A program made the translations under genes and the position numbers. A DNA stretch of 5,066 bases from Bacteriovoracales bacterium (GTDB taxonomy: Bacteria; Bdellovibrionota; Bacteriovoracia; Bacteriovoracales; Bacteriovoracaceae). The stretch is from positions 1 through 5,066 of the forward strand of contig SKGZ01000235.1 in the NCBI GenBank assembly GCA_007117175.1, in the 5' to 3' direction. Below the pieces are notes generated by a model. The model made no database searches. It worked only from the letters and a program-made list of their open reading frames with translations, and was not told where the DNA came from. Numbering within the stretch: position 1 is the first letter of the stretch; every line of letters begins with the position of its first letter. Below, one piece after another: positions 1 to 4,620 of this stretch.

Positions 1-1331
1 TGATCCTCAATCATTCCTCGATATTTTAATCTCTCATCTCGCCAATACTCCCCAGTTTGATTCCAGCGAAAGACAAAGCCGCGATCCTTGAGATCAATCA
101 TCTGAATTAAAATTTCGTCCTTGTCTTCTCGCGGCAAGAAAACCACCGCAGGATTGTATTTCTCTCTGGCAGTTCCAAATTCCAGAAACCTTAGACTCTC
201 TGCCAGCATGGTTAACTCTTCTGAAGCCTTGGCATAGGCTTGCTCTCTAAAAAAACCTGAATACTGAGTCAACATTCTCATCTCCGAGGAGTATAAATAA
301 TTGAGAATGGGCTGAAACTTGGAAGGAAACTTCTTACTATTCTTTTCATACTCTAACTTGAGATTTTTAATGGAATCCATGATCTCTTTGTATTTAGGAT
401 CAGAGGTTTCCGCTACTTTGCTAATGTCGGGAGAACTGGCCAAAACCTTGCCATTAATAATATTGCGGATCCCTGTTTTAAATAAGCTATTAAAAGATTG
501 AATCAGCTCAGACACATGCTCGGTGGCACAGAGATTCAAGTAGATGGAGGCCCTGATAATGTACTTCTCAAAACCGTGATAGTACTGCAAACTGCTCGTT
601 TCTAAATTGTACAGCGAACCAATGGCCTCTTCATAACGTTTTAAATAATAAAGATTCCACGCCCGCTCCACCCAATCACTGGGATTGACTGGATTGACCT
701 TTAATAAAAATTGATCGTAAAACTCTAACGAGCGCTCGTACTCTTTTCTCTCAAAGTGAATACGGGCCAATTGTCTAGCGACTTTTTTAGTGAAGGTAAA
801 ATCCTTAAGAGCAAGAGGCATTTTCAGAATCTCTTTCAGCTCTTTCATGGCCTCATCATATTTCTTTTCGCTATAGAGTTTAATGGCCTGATAAAAACGA
901 TACTTTTTAAAGCTCTCTTGATCCACCCGCTTAAAGAAGTCATCAGCCCAACGATCCATCCCCTTGAGGCGATTCACCACTCCCTTATAAAAATTATAAC
1001 TTTGAGCAAAGTCATCCTTACTCTCAAGCTCTAGATCCCCTAGGATAAACATATGATTTAAACTATTGGGATAGCCCAAGTCGATGAGGTTCACTAGATT
1101 CTGATAAGAGGCCTTACTGGCCTGAACATCCTCAAAAAACAAGAGCATTCGATAAGAAGCGGCTAATGAGAGATATCGCAACTGCTTATCATCCAGATAA
1201 TCTAAAAGCTGAATCCACTGACCAGCATCGGCGGCAAAAGCAGGAATGTCACTCTTCCACTTCACCTTGGACTGAGTCCATCCATTGAGTGATTGAAATA
1301 AGATCAAGAAAAAAAAAATTCCAAGCCTCAT
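1..1331 (-). CDS. Exported TPR-repeat protein, 3' end outside window
   Basis: The frame is open from an ATG at 1331 to the window edge, giving 443 codons with no stop yet. The first ~20 residues (MRLGIFFFLILFQSLNG...) look like a signal peptide, so the protein is probably periplasmic or attached to the envelope. Three TPR-like helical hairpins are visible: residues ~141-170 (KLYSEKKYDEAMKELKEIL), ~183-212 (ARIHFERKEYERSLEFYDQF) and ~218-245 (WNLYYLKRYEEAIGSL). TPRs are protein-protein scaffolds. Near the visible end is the motif FRWNQTGEYWRDE (~421-433); from memory, similar GEYW-DE motifs close some deltaproteobacterial envelope TPR proteins, so the real end may be near. The gene starts 3 nt after the stop of the beta-barrel gene, and its GGAG (1345-1348) is 13 nt from the ATG, so translational coupling is likely. 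The two products probably work together, perhaps in an envelope or motility complex (inference). Codons 5-8 contain a T10 tract. Confidence 0.85.
   Translation of the reverse strand, partial: MRLGIFFFLILFQSLNGWTQSKVKWKSDIPAFAADAGQWIQLLDYLDDKQLRYLSLAASYRMLLFFEDVQASKASYQNLVNLIDLGYPNSLNHMFILGDLELESKDDFAQSYNFYKGVVNRLKGMDRWADDFFKRVDQESFKKYRFYQAIKLYSEKKYDEAMKELKEILKMPLALKDFTFTKKVARQLARIHFERKEYERSLEFYDQFLLKVNPVNPSDWVERAWNLYYLKRYEEAIGSLYNLETSSLQYYHGFEKYIIRASIYLNLCATEHVSELIQSFNSLFKTGIRNIINGKVLASSPDISKVAETSDPKYKEIMDSIKNLKLEYEKNSKKFPSKFQPILNYLYSSEMRMLTQYSGFFREQAYAKASEELTMLAESLRFLEFGTAREKYNPAVVFLPREDKDEILIQMIDLKDRGFVFRWNQTGEYWRDERLKYRGMIED
1309..1318. repeat. Homopolymer A10 (T10 on the coding strand)
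   Basis: Ten consecutive A on the plus strand read as ATT-TTT-TTT-TTC in codons 5-8 of the TPR gene, within the hydrophobic core of its signal peptide. Gain or loss of one base would frameshift the gene near its start. Confidence 0.9.
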
Positions 1332-1334
1332 GAT

Positions 1335-1964
1335 CTACTTATATCTCCAGGCTAACATTAAACGAACAGTGGCAGTGTCTAATAAGTCCGCCTCTGGACG
1401 ATCAAAAGTAAAGTAATTAATAAATTCAAACTTCCATGAAAAGTGCTCACTCACCACAAAGTCCACCTGAATCCCTGCATTCACAGTAAAGTAGTTATTC
1501 TTGGTGGTCGACAATGAACCGACCCCTCCAATGAGTTCGGTGCGGGTCATGCGAATATAGCGATCAAAGAAAATACTCTTTCCGTAGCTTAGAACATACT
1601 TCATATTGCTGGTGACAATATAACTATTTTGCTCTATTTGATCCCTTGGCTGTAAGCCTTGATTTTCAGCGAGTCCATTCACCAAGGCCTTCTCAGTTCC
1701 AAAAACCATGGAGGCATTGAGCACTTCCCAGGCCCAGCGCTTATTGAGATAGCGAGAATAGGCCAGGTTAATCCCATAGGAGGTAAAGTAAGGATCAAAG
1801 GGCATAAGGGTCATCCCCACAGCGAATTCATTTTTCTTAACACTGGGGTATTCCTCAATGGCGCTAATCATCACCCCGTCTAAATCTTCAAATTCTTTGT
1901 CTTGGGCAAAAACAACGCAGGAAGTCAATAGTAATAAGTACTTTAAATATTTTAATTTTTTCAT
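1335..1964 (-). CDS. Outer-membrane beta-barrel protein (myxobacterial/Bdellovibrio type)
   Basis: This 209-aa protein starts at ATG 1964. MKKLKYLKYLLLLTSCVVFAQ is a good signal peptide, with probable cleavage after VFA (residue 20). LTSC at 13-16 also fits a lipobox, but a hydrophobic VVFA after the cysteine makes a lipoprotein less likely. Residues ~46-80 (segment PFDPYFTSYGINLAYSRYLN, then KRWAWEV) and the alternating hydrophobic/aromatic strands to the end (VNAGIQVDFVVSEHFSWKFEF, LMLAWRYK) match the short outer-membrane barrel domain common in Bdellovibrio and myxobacteria, which I recall as often accompanying TPR and gliding-type envelope proteins. The frame extends upstream to an ATG at 2021, but that form would put 19 residues before the signal peptide and would contain the likely promoter, so I prefer 1964. 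There is no Shine-Dalgarno before 1964. It is the first gene of a two-gene operon with the TPR protein. Family call moderately sure; exact role unknown. Confidence 0.8.
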   Translation of the reverse strand: MKKLKYLKYLLLLTSCVVFAQDKEFEDLDGVMISAIEEYPSVKKNEFAVGMTLMPFDPYFTSYGINLAYSRYLNKRWAWEVLNASMVFGTEKALVNGLAENQGLQPRDQIEQNSYIVTSNMKYVLSYGKSIFFDRYIRMTRTELIGGVGSLSTTKNNYFTVNAGIQVDFVVSEHFSWKFEFINYFTFDRPEADLLDTATVRLMLAWRYK

Positions 1965-1971
1965 TATTTTT

Positions 1972-2000
1972 ATGCTATAGACAGGTATTTTCAGTGTCAA
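1972..2000 (-). promoter_or_regulatory. Predicted sigma70-type promoter for the barrel-TPR operon
   Basis: On the minus strand a perfect TTGACA (1995-2000) is followed after 17 nt by TAGCAT (1972-1977), which keeps the key T1, A2 and T6 of the -10 box. TATAGC (1974-1979, spacing 15) is an alternative -10. Transcription would begin around 1965, directly before the ATG at 1964, which suits the lack of a ribosome binding site. Prediction from sequence only. Confidence 0.55.
1973..1981 (+). promoter_or_regulatory. Possible extended -10 promoter for the 54-aa gene
   Basis: TGCTATAGA on the plus strand fits an extended -10 (TG, one base, TATAGA) and would give a start site about 30 nt before the ATG at 2020. 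No convincing -35 is seen. It overlaps the -10 of the opposite-strand promoter, so the two may form one bidirectional promoter. Weak on its own. Confidence 0.3.
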
Positions 2001-2019
2001 CAAGCAAAAACGAGGGCCC

Positions 2020-2184
2020 ATGAAATTGAGAAAACCCCGCTATTTGAACCAAATCTTCTTTTTTATCGCTCTGCTGATAATGATCATTCTAGTGAAGAAG
2101 CAGCTGGATCAAGATGGGGAACAGAAGATCCAAAAGGCCTTTGACCTGCTAGAAGGGCAAAGTGGTGAAAATCTTACACGGTAG
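2020..2184 (+). CDS. Small single-pass membrane protein, unknown function
   Basis: A 54-aa reading frame runs from ATG 2020 to TAG 2182-2184. The N-terminus is basic (MKLRKPRYLNQ), followed by one hydrophobic segment at about residues 12-25 (IFFFIALLIMIILV), then a charged, probably helical tail (KKQLDQDGEQKIQKAFDLLEG). This is the layout of a small inner-membrane protein; the basic N-terminus predicts the tail faces the periplasm, or the segment is an uncleaved signal anchor. GAGGG at 2012-2016 lies 3 nt before the ATG, which is closer than usual. It is divergent from the barrel-TPR operon and 58 nt upstream of the acidic exported protein. I do not recognise a family. The clean N-in membrane layout and filled intergenic position argue it is real. 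Confidence 0.6.
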   Translation: MKLRKPRYLNQIFFFIALLIMIILVKKQLDQDGEQKIQKAFDLLEGQSGENLTR

Positions 2185-2214
2185 TTGACGGTGCCACTCG
2201 GCTAATGGTAACTT
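2185..2214 (+). promoter_or_regulatory. Possible promoter for the acidic exported protein
   Basis: TTGACG (2185-2190, 5 of 6 to consensus) is followed after 18 nt by TAACTT (2209-2214), preceded by TGG as in an extended -10. A start near 2221 would leave a leader of about 20 nt ahead of the ATG at 2243. The -10 is poor apart from its T1, A2 and T6. Confidence 0.35.
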
Positions 2215-2232
2215 TCGCCAACTCATTTCACT

Positions 2233-2237
2233 GGAGG
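2233..2237 (+). promoter_or_regulatory. Shine-Dalgarno GGAGG for the 105-aa gene
   Basis: GGAGG sits 5 nt before the ATG at 2243, an optimal spacing. It fixes this start and supports the frame over the overlapping frames in the same stretch. Confidence 0.85.
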
Positions 2238-2242
2238 TTGCA

Positions 2243-2560
2243 ATGACAAAAATCGTCCTTTTATTCTTACTGACCAATAGTCCCCTTTTCAATGCTCTTG
2301 CCGAGGACGATGAGTTTTTCGATGGTTTTCACCAACCGGCCATGGAGACCGACTATAGCTCCGCTGATTACAGTTCTGCTGACTATAGCTCTTCTTTTGA
2401 TCAAGACTATCACCATGAGTACCAAGATGAAGTTCAAACAGGACAAGCTGCCGCTGAATATGATTCCTACCATGACGATGAATTTGACCAAAGAGATTAT
2501 GATTTTGATCAGGCCCAGCAAATGCCCTCTTGGGGTGACACTGATTACGACTCCTATTAA
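2243..2560 (+). CDS. Exported acidic Tyr/Asp/Ser-rich low-complexity protein
   Basis: The product is 105 aa. Residues 1-20 (MTKIVLLFLLTNSPLFNALA) form a signal peptide with a clean ALA cleavage site. The 85-residue mature chain is highly unusual: 19 Asp, 7 Glu and 10 Tyr, with only one Arg, no Lys and no Cys, so it should be strongly negative and probably disordered. Residues 37-51 are three tandem pentapeptides, DYSSA-DYSSA-DYSSS, and DY/YD pairs recur to the C-terminus (YDSY, RDYDFD, DTDYDSY). Acidic Tyr-rich chains can bind calcium or other cations, coat surfaces, or be cross-linked through tyrosine; none of this is demonstrated here. The optimal Shine-Dalgarno, signal peptide and repeats kept at protein level argue for a real gene. 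It follows the 54-aa membrane protein and precedes another exported protein. No family recognised. Confidence 0.85.
   Translation: MTKIVLLFLLTNSPLFNALAEDDEFFDGFHQPAMETDYSSADYSSADYSSSFDQDYHHEYQDEVQTGQAAAEYDSYHDDEFDQRDYDFDQAQQMPSWGDTDYDSY
2351..2395 (+). repeat. Three tandem 15-bp repeats encoding DYSSA/DYSSA/DYSSS
   Basis: Units lie at 2351-2365, 2366-2380 and 2381-2395. The first two differ at four positions, all synonymous (GAC/GAT, TAT/TAC, AGC/AGT, TCC/TCT). The third differs from the first by one synonymous change and one Ala-to-Ser change. The DNA has diverged while the peptide is kept. Confidence 0.9.
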
Positions 2561-2563
2561 TTA

Positions 2564-2584
2564 AGTGTCTTAAAGCTAAACACT
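2564..2584 (+). terminator. Hairpin just after the acidic protein gene; weak terminator candidate
   Basis: AGTGT (2564-2568) pairs with ACACT (2580-2584), and after one bulged C, TTA (2570-2572) pairs with TAA (2577-2579) around a 4-nt AAGC loop. It begins 3 nt after the stop codon. The stem is AU-rich and no U-tract follows, so it would be a poor intrinsic terminator and may only protect the mRNA end. Confidence 0.25.
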
Positions 2585-2588
2585 CTTG

Positions 2589-2594
2589 TAAAAT
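2589..2594 (+). promoter_or_regulatory. Possible -10 box for the 216-aa exported protein
   Basis: TAAAAT matches the -10 consensus at 5 of 6 positions, but no good -35 lies at 16-18 nt. If used, transcription would start near 2601 and the palindrome at 2614-2645 would lie in the 5' untranslated region. Confidence 0.3.
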
Positions 2595-2613
2595 CTACCC
2601 CCTACTCTCTCAT

Positions 2614-2645
2614 CATAGGCTTATTTTAGCTAAACTAAGCCTATG
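2614..2645. repeat. 32-bp near-perfect palindrome abutting the ribosome binding site
   Basis: Outer arms CATAGGCTTA (2614-2623) and TAAGCCTATG (2636-2645) are exact reverse complements, and the centre TTTAGCTAAA (2625-2634) is itself a perfect palindrome. Only the pair 2624/2635 (T and C) fails, so 15 of 16 positions pair. No U-tract follows. The last base is the first G of the Shine-Dalgarno GGGAGG. It could be an operator for a dimeric regulator, or an RNA stem that affects access to the ribosome binding site; the sequence alone cannot decide. Confidence 0.9.
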
Positions 2646-2650
2646 GGAGG
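2645..2650 (+). promoter_or_regulatory. Shine-Dalgarno GGGAGG for the 216-aa gene
   Basis: GGGAGG ends 6 nt before the ATG at 2657, which is near-ideal and fixes the start. Its first base is shared with the upstream palindrome. Confidence 0.85.
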
Positions 2651-2656
2651 TCTAGG

Positions 2657-3307
2657 ATGAAAGGCTTTATTATTTTAGTTCTAGCGCTGATTCAATTTAA
2701 ATTAATGGCCCAATCTCCGGGAACTCGCAATTTGCACTTTATCGAAGACCTTTTAGAAAATGTACAAAGTCAGCAACTGGCACTCTGCTCCAGGTCCACT
2801 TTAAGAGAACTTGGACTTAAAAGAAAATTAGCCCAGAGTCGTCACTTTATGGTGGAAATATTAGTGCTGGCACTCAAAAACAACCAAATCAACTATGAGC
2901 CGACCATGGAAGAACTCAGAAATAGCACAGGCCATGAAGTTTATGATTCCTACTATCAAAATCTACTGGACCACAGCTCTTTCAGAGCTGCTTTTAGTCA
3001 GAATGGAGCTCGCAGTCGCTCTGCTAACAATATCTATGCCCTGCTCGATTCCTACCCTGAATTGCAACATGCCTATTCACCTGAGCTGACTGAGCTGATT
3101 CAAGAGTTTTATCGCACGAGAAGAAATGCAGGAATGGGCTTGAGTCGCCTTTATCAATTAGAAAAAATGATCAACAACCAATTGGCCATTAATTTCCTTT
3201 ATGATCTTAGTGAACAAGAGCTCAGATTATTCTTAAGAGACCACTCGCTCATTCGCACCGTTCTTGGAAGTTTTCTAGTCAATATTCAAGCCGAGTGCGG
3301 CTGTTAG
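2657..3307 (+). CDS. Exported protein of unknown function, 216 aa
   Basis: The first 18 residues (MKGFIILVLALIQFKLMA) form a signal peptide with probable cleavage after LMA, so the mature product should be periplasmic, outer-membrane-associated or secreted. The rest looks largely alpha-helical and soluble, with many Leu, Glu, Gln and Arg and no further membrane segment. Three cysteines are present: Cys44 and the C-terminal pair Cys214 and Cys216 (the chain ends ECGC). In an oxidising compartment these could form a disulfide that ties the C-terminus to the N-terminal region (inference). I recognise no family. The strong Shine-Dalgarno and signal peptide make the gene itself convincing. It is 96 nt after the acidic protein gene, with a palindrome in between, so it may be regulated separately. 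Its TAG stop (3305-3307) overlaps the stop of the convergent acyltransferase gene. Confidence 0.85.
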   Translation: MKGFIILVLALIQFKLMAQSPGTRNLHFIEDLLENVQSQQLALCSRSTLRELGLKRKLAQSRHFMVEILVLALKNNQINYEPTMEELRNSTGHEVYDSYYQNLLDHSSFRAAFSQNGARSRSANNIYALLDSYPELQHAYSPELTELIQEFYRTRRNAGMGLSRLYQLEKMINNQLAINFLYDLSEQELRLFLRDHSLIRTVLGSFLVNIQAECGC

Positions 3308-4089
3308 CCAATCCGATGAAAATGAGCGCTAATCATTTCTCGACAATGATCTGCTAAATCCCCAACCTGCTCAAAATCATGGGTGGGCACCTGCCCCAAA
3401 AGAGTGAGCTCCACTTCTACCGATGGACAATGCAAAAACTGCCAAAAATGGGGAAAGAAAGTCATATCCCCATACCAACAAACCACGTCGCGATTGGCTA
3501 AGCTGATAGGCTCACCTGCAATCTTGGTGTAATTAAAGGTTAAGCAAAAGCAGTGCCGTCCCAGTTGGTGAGCGGGGTAAAAATAGGACCTCTTAAAGGG
3601 CAAGACTTGCTCAGCATTACTTGAGGTGGCTTCGGGAAACAAAGTCACTGAAATTCTTTGTGCTAACGCCTTTGTGAGTTCTTCTGCAGATTTTTGCCTT
3701 AAGCGAATATTGGGATTCTTTCTCTCCACAAAAAGACACCCGGCCATCTGGCAAATTTGCCCCAGAACTGGAGTGGCCTTCATATCATTGGAAGTAATAA
3801 AGCAGCTGGGAACCACTGAGGAGAGAATAAAAATATCGAGATAAGAAAGATGATTGGCCACAATTAATTGCCCGGATTCAAACAATTCAGGCAGACGCTG
3901 CTTGTTTTTAACAGAGACTGTGATGCCTAAGTTCTTCACCATCAACCAACAACAGCAGCTGACCACAAAGTTAAGATATAGCAAAGTTGGTCTACGCCAT
4001 ATCCTTAAGAAAATAAGCCCGGCCACAGTGAACACTACGAAAATCAAAACAATCAGTAACGCCACTATGCCCTTGATGAGGGCCCGCAA
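3304..4089 (-). CDS. PlsC-family lysophospholipid (1-acylglycerol-3-phosphate-like) acyltransferase
   Basis: The family transfers an acyl chain to a lysophospholipid, classically lysophosphatidate to phosphatidate, at the inner membrane. The product is 261 aa. A strongly hydrophobic segment at ~7-28 and another at ~37-50 anchor it. Motif I is NHLSYLD with the catalytic pair His80 and Asp85 (H-x4-D). Motif II is GCLFVERK (117-124). Motif III is FPEATSS (151-157), where the usual FPEG glycine is Ala154 and the common Arg is absent; it continues as VLPFKRSYF, which recalls OlsA/lyso-ornithine-lipid-type members. Substrate is therefore uncertain. Eleven cysteines, including CCC at 45-47, are odd. 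The start is TTG at 4089, 1 nt after the dps stop, with GGTAGG at 4095-4100 ending 5 nt upstream; the next in-frame candidate (GTG, codon 9) would lose the basic N-terminus. Second gene of the dps operon and likely translationally coupled to it. Confidence 0.9.
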   Translation of the reverse strand: MRALIKGIVALLIVLIFVVFTVAGLIFLRIWRRPTLLYLNFVVSCCCWLMVKNLGITVSVKNKQRLPELFESGQLIVANHLSYLDIFILSSVVPSCFITSNDMKATPVLGQICQMAGCLFVERKNPNIRLRQKSAEELTKALAQRISVTLFPEATSSNAEQVLPFKRSYFYPAHQLGRHCFCLTFNYTKIAGEPISLANRDVVCWYGDMTFFPHFWQFLHCPSVEVELTLLGQVPTHDFEQVGDLADHCREMISAHFHRIG

Positions 4090-4090
4090 A

Positions 4091-4528
4091 TTAGCCTACC
4101 ATCGAGCGCATCATCCACAGTTCTTTTTCTAAAAAAGAGATCTCTTCATCCACCAGGGCAGTAGTCGCAGAATCTCCTTCGCAGTATTGAGAAAGCTCAT
4201 TAAACTCGTTGAGCAAAAACTCAAAATCATCTTTAAGTGCATGAATCACTTCTTGGGTACTAAAATTATTTTTTTCCACTTCCTTAATACGAGCTTTTTC
4301 CAATGTTTGCTTAAGAGTGACCACTGGCTTGACAGCTAATTGCAAGCTTCTCTCTGCCAAATTATCAAACAGGAGAGCAAAGTGATTGTAGAACTCCTCA
4401 GTTTTATTATGAATTTCATAAAAGTGAAGACCTTTCACATTCCAATGAAAGTTATGTAGTTTGTGGTAAAGTACCATGGCGTCACAGGTTAAAAGTTCAA
4501 GTTTGTTCAGCATTTTGTCATTGCTCAT
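4091..4528 (-). CDS. dps: Dps-family ferritin-like protein (mini-ferritin)
   Basis: Dps proteins form 12-subunit cages that oxidise Fe(II) with peroxide, store the iron and protect DNA under stress or starvation. This one is 145 aa in the cytoplasm. The signature HNFHWNVKGLHFYEIH holds His28 and His40 of the inter-subunit ferroxidase site; Asp55 and Glu59 (DNLAER) supply the other ligands. The position four after His40, Asp in well-known Dps proteins, is Glu44. The C-terminal EEISFLEKELWMMRS helix also fits the family. The start at 4528 is fixed by AAAGGAG (4534-4540) 5 nt upstream. The frame extends to 4627, but that part has no Dps homology and would contain the promoter. The N-terminus is short, without a Lys/Arg-rich tail, and the C-terminus ends soon after the last helix, so DNA binding by tails is unlikely (inference). 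Followed by the acyltransferase gene and divergent from the TolC-like gene. Confidence 0.93.
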   Translation of the reverse strand: MSNDKMLNKLELLTCDAMVLYHKLHNFHWNVKGLHFYEIHNKTEEFYNHFALLFDNLAERSLQLAVKPVVTLKQTLEKARIKEVEKNNFSTQEVIHALKDDFEFLLNEFNELSQYCEGDSATTALVDEEISFLEKELWMMRSMVG

Positions 4529-4533
4529 CTTTG

Positions 4534-4540
4534 CTCCTTT
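4534..4540 (-). promoter_or_regulatory. Shine-Dalgarno AAAGGAG for dps
   Basis: The minus strand reads AAAGGAG followed by 5 nt and the ATG at 4528. This strong site decides the 145-aa start over the longer frame beginning at 4627. Confidence 0.9.
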
Positions 4541-4556
4541 GTTATAATCAGCAGCA

Positions 4557-4585
4557 ATCATAGACGATCCTTTAAGATTTGTCAC
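4557..4585 (-). promoter_or_regulatory. Predicted sigma70-type promoter for the dps-acyltransferase operon
   Basis: On the minus strand GTGACA (4580-4585, 5 of 6) and TATGAT (4557-4562, 5 of 6) are separated by exactly 17 nt. The start would be near 4550, giving a leader of about 20 nt that includes the Shine-Dalgarno. I see no convincing OxyR- or PerR-type operator, although such control is common for dps genes. Confidence 0.65.
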
Positions 4586-4591
4586 AGTCCT

Positions 4592-4597
4592 TACAAT
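4592..4597 (+). promoter_or_regulatory. Possible -10 box for the divergent TolC-like gene
   Basis: TACAAT matches the -10 consensus at 5 of 6 positions and would start transcription near 4604, about 17 nt before the GTG start. No good -35 lies at the right distance, so an activator or another sigma factor may be involved. Confidence 0.35.
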
Positions 4598-4611
4598 AGA
4601 TTTAATCGAAT

Positions 4612-4615
4612 GGAG
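4612..4615 (+). promoter_or_regulatory. Shine-Dalgarno GGAG deciding a GTG start
   Basis: GGAG lies 5 nt before GTG 4621-4623. An in-frame TAA at 4618-4620 sits directly before the GTG, so no earlier start is possible. Confidence 0.8.
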
Positions 4616-4620
4616 TTTAA

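Noticed and set aside
319..1034. Plus-strand frames at 319-501 and 756-1034
   Set aside because: They lie antisense within the continuous TPR-protein frame and have no independent support.
1965..2021. Longer form of the barrel protein starting at ATG 2021
   Set aside because: It would add 19 residues before a classic signal peptide, has no well-placed Shine-Dalgarno, and would contain the TTGACA/-10 promoter.
2184..2220. Imperfect inverted repeat GTTGACG...CGCCAAC before the acidic protein gene
   Set aside because: The arms pair poorly, the spacer is long and no U-tract follows; not convincing as terminator or operator.
2351..2395. The DYSSA repeats as a recent slippage microsatellite
   Set aside because: Units 1 and 2 differ at four synonymous sites, so they are not a fresh duplication, and only three copies exist.
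2267..2564. Frames on both strands overlapping the acidic protein (84 aa minus strand, 90 aa plus strand)
   Set aside because: They are shadows of the repetitive, Asp/Tyr-rich coding sequence, without ribosome sites. The 105-aa frame has signal peptide, Shine-Dalgarno and protein-level repeats.
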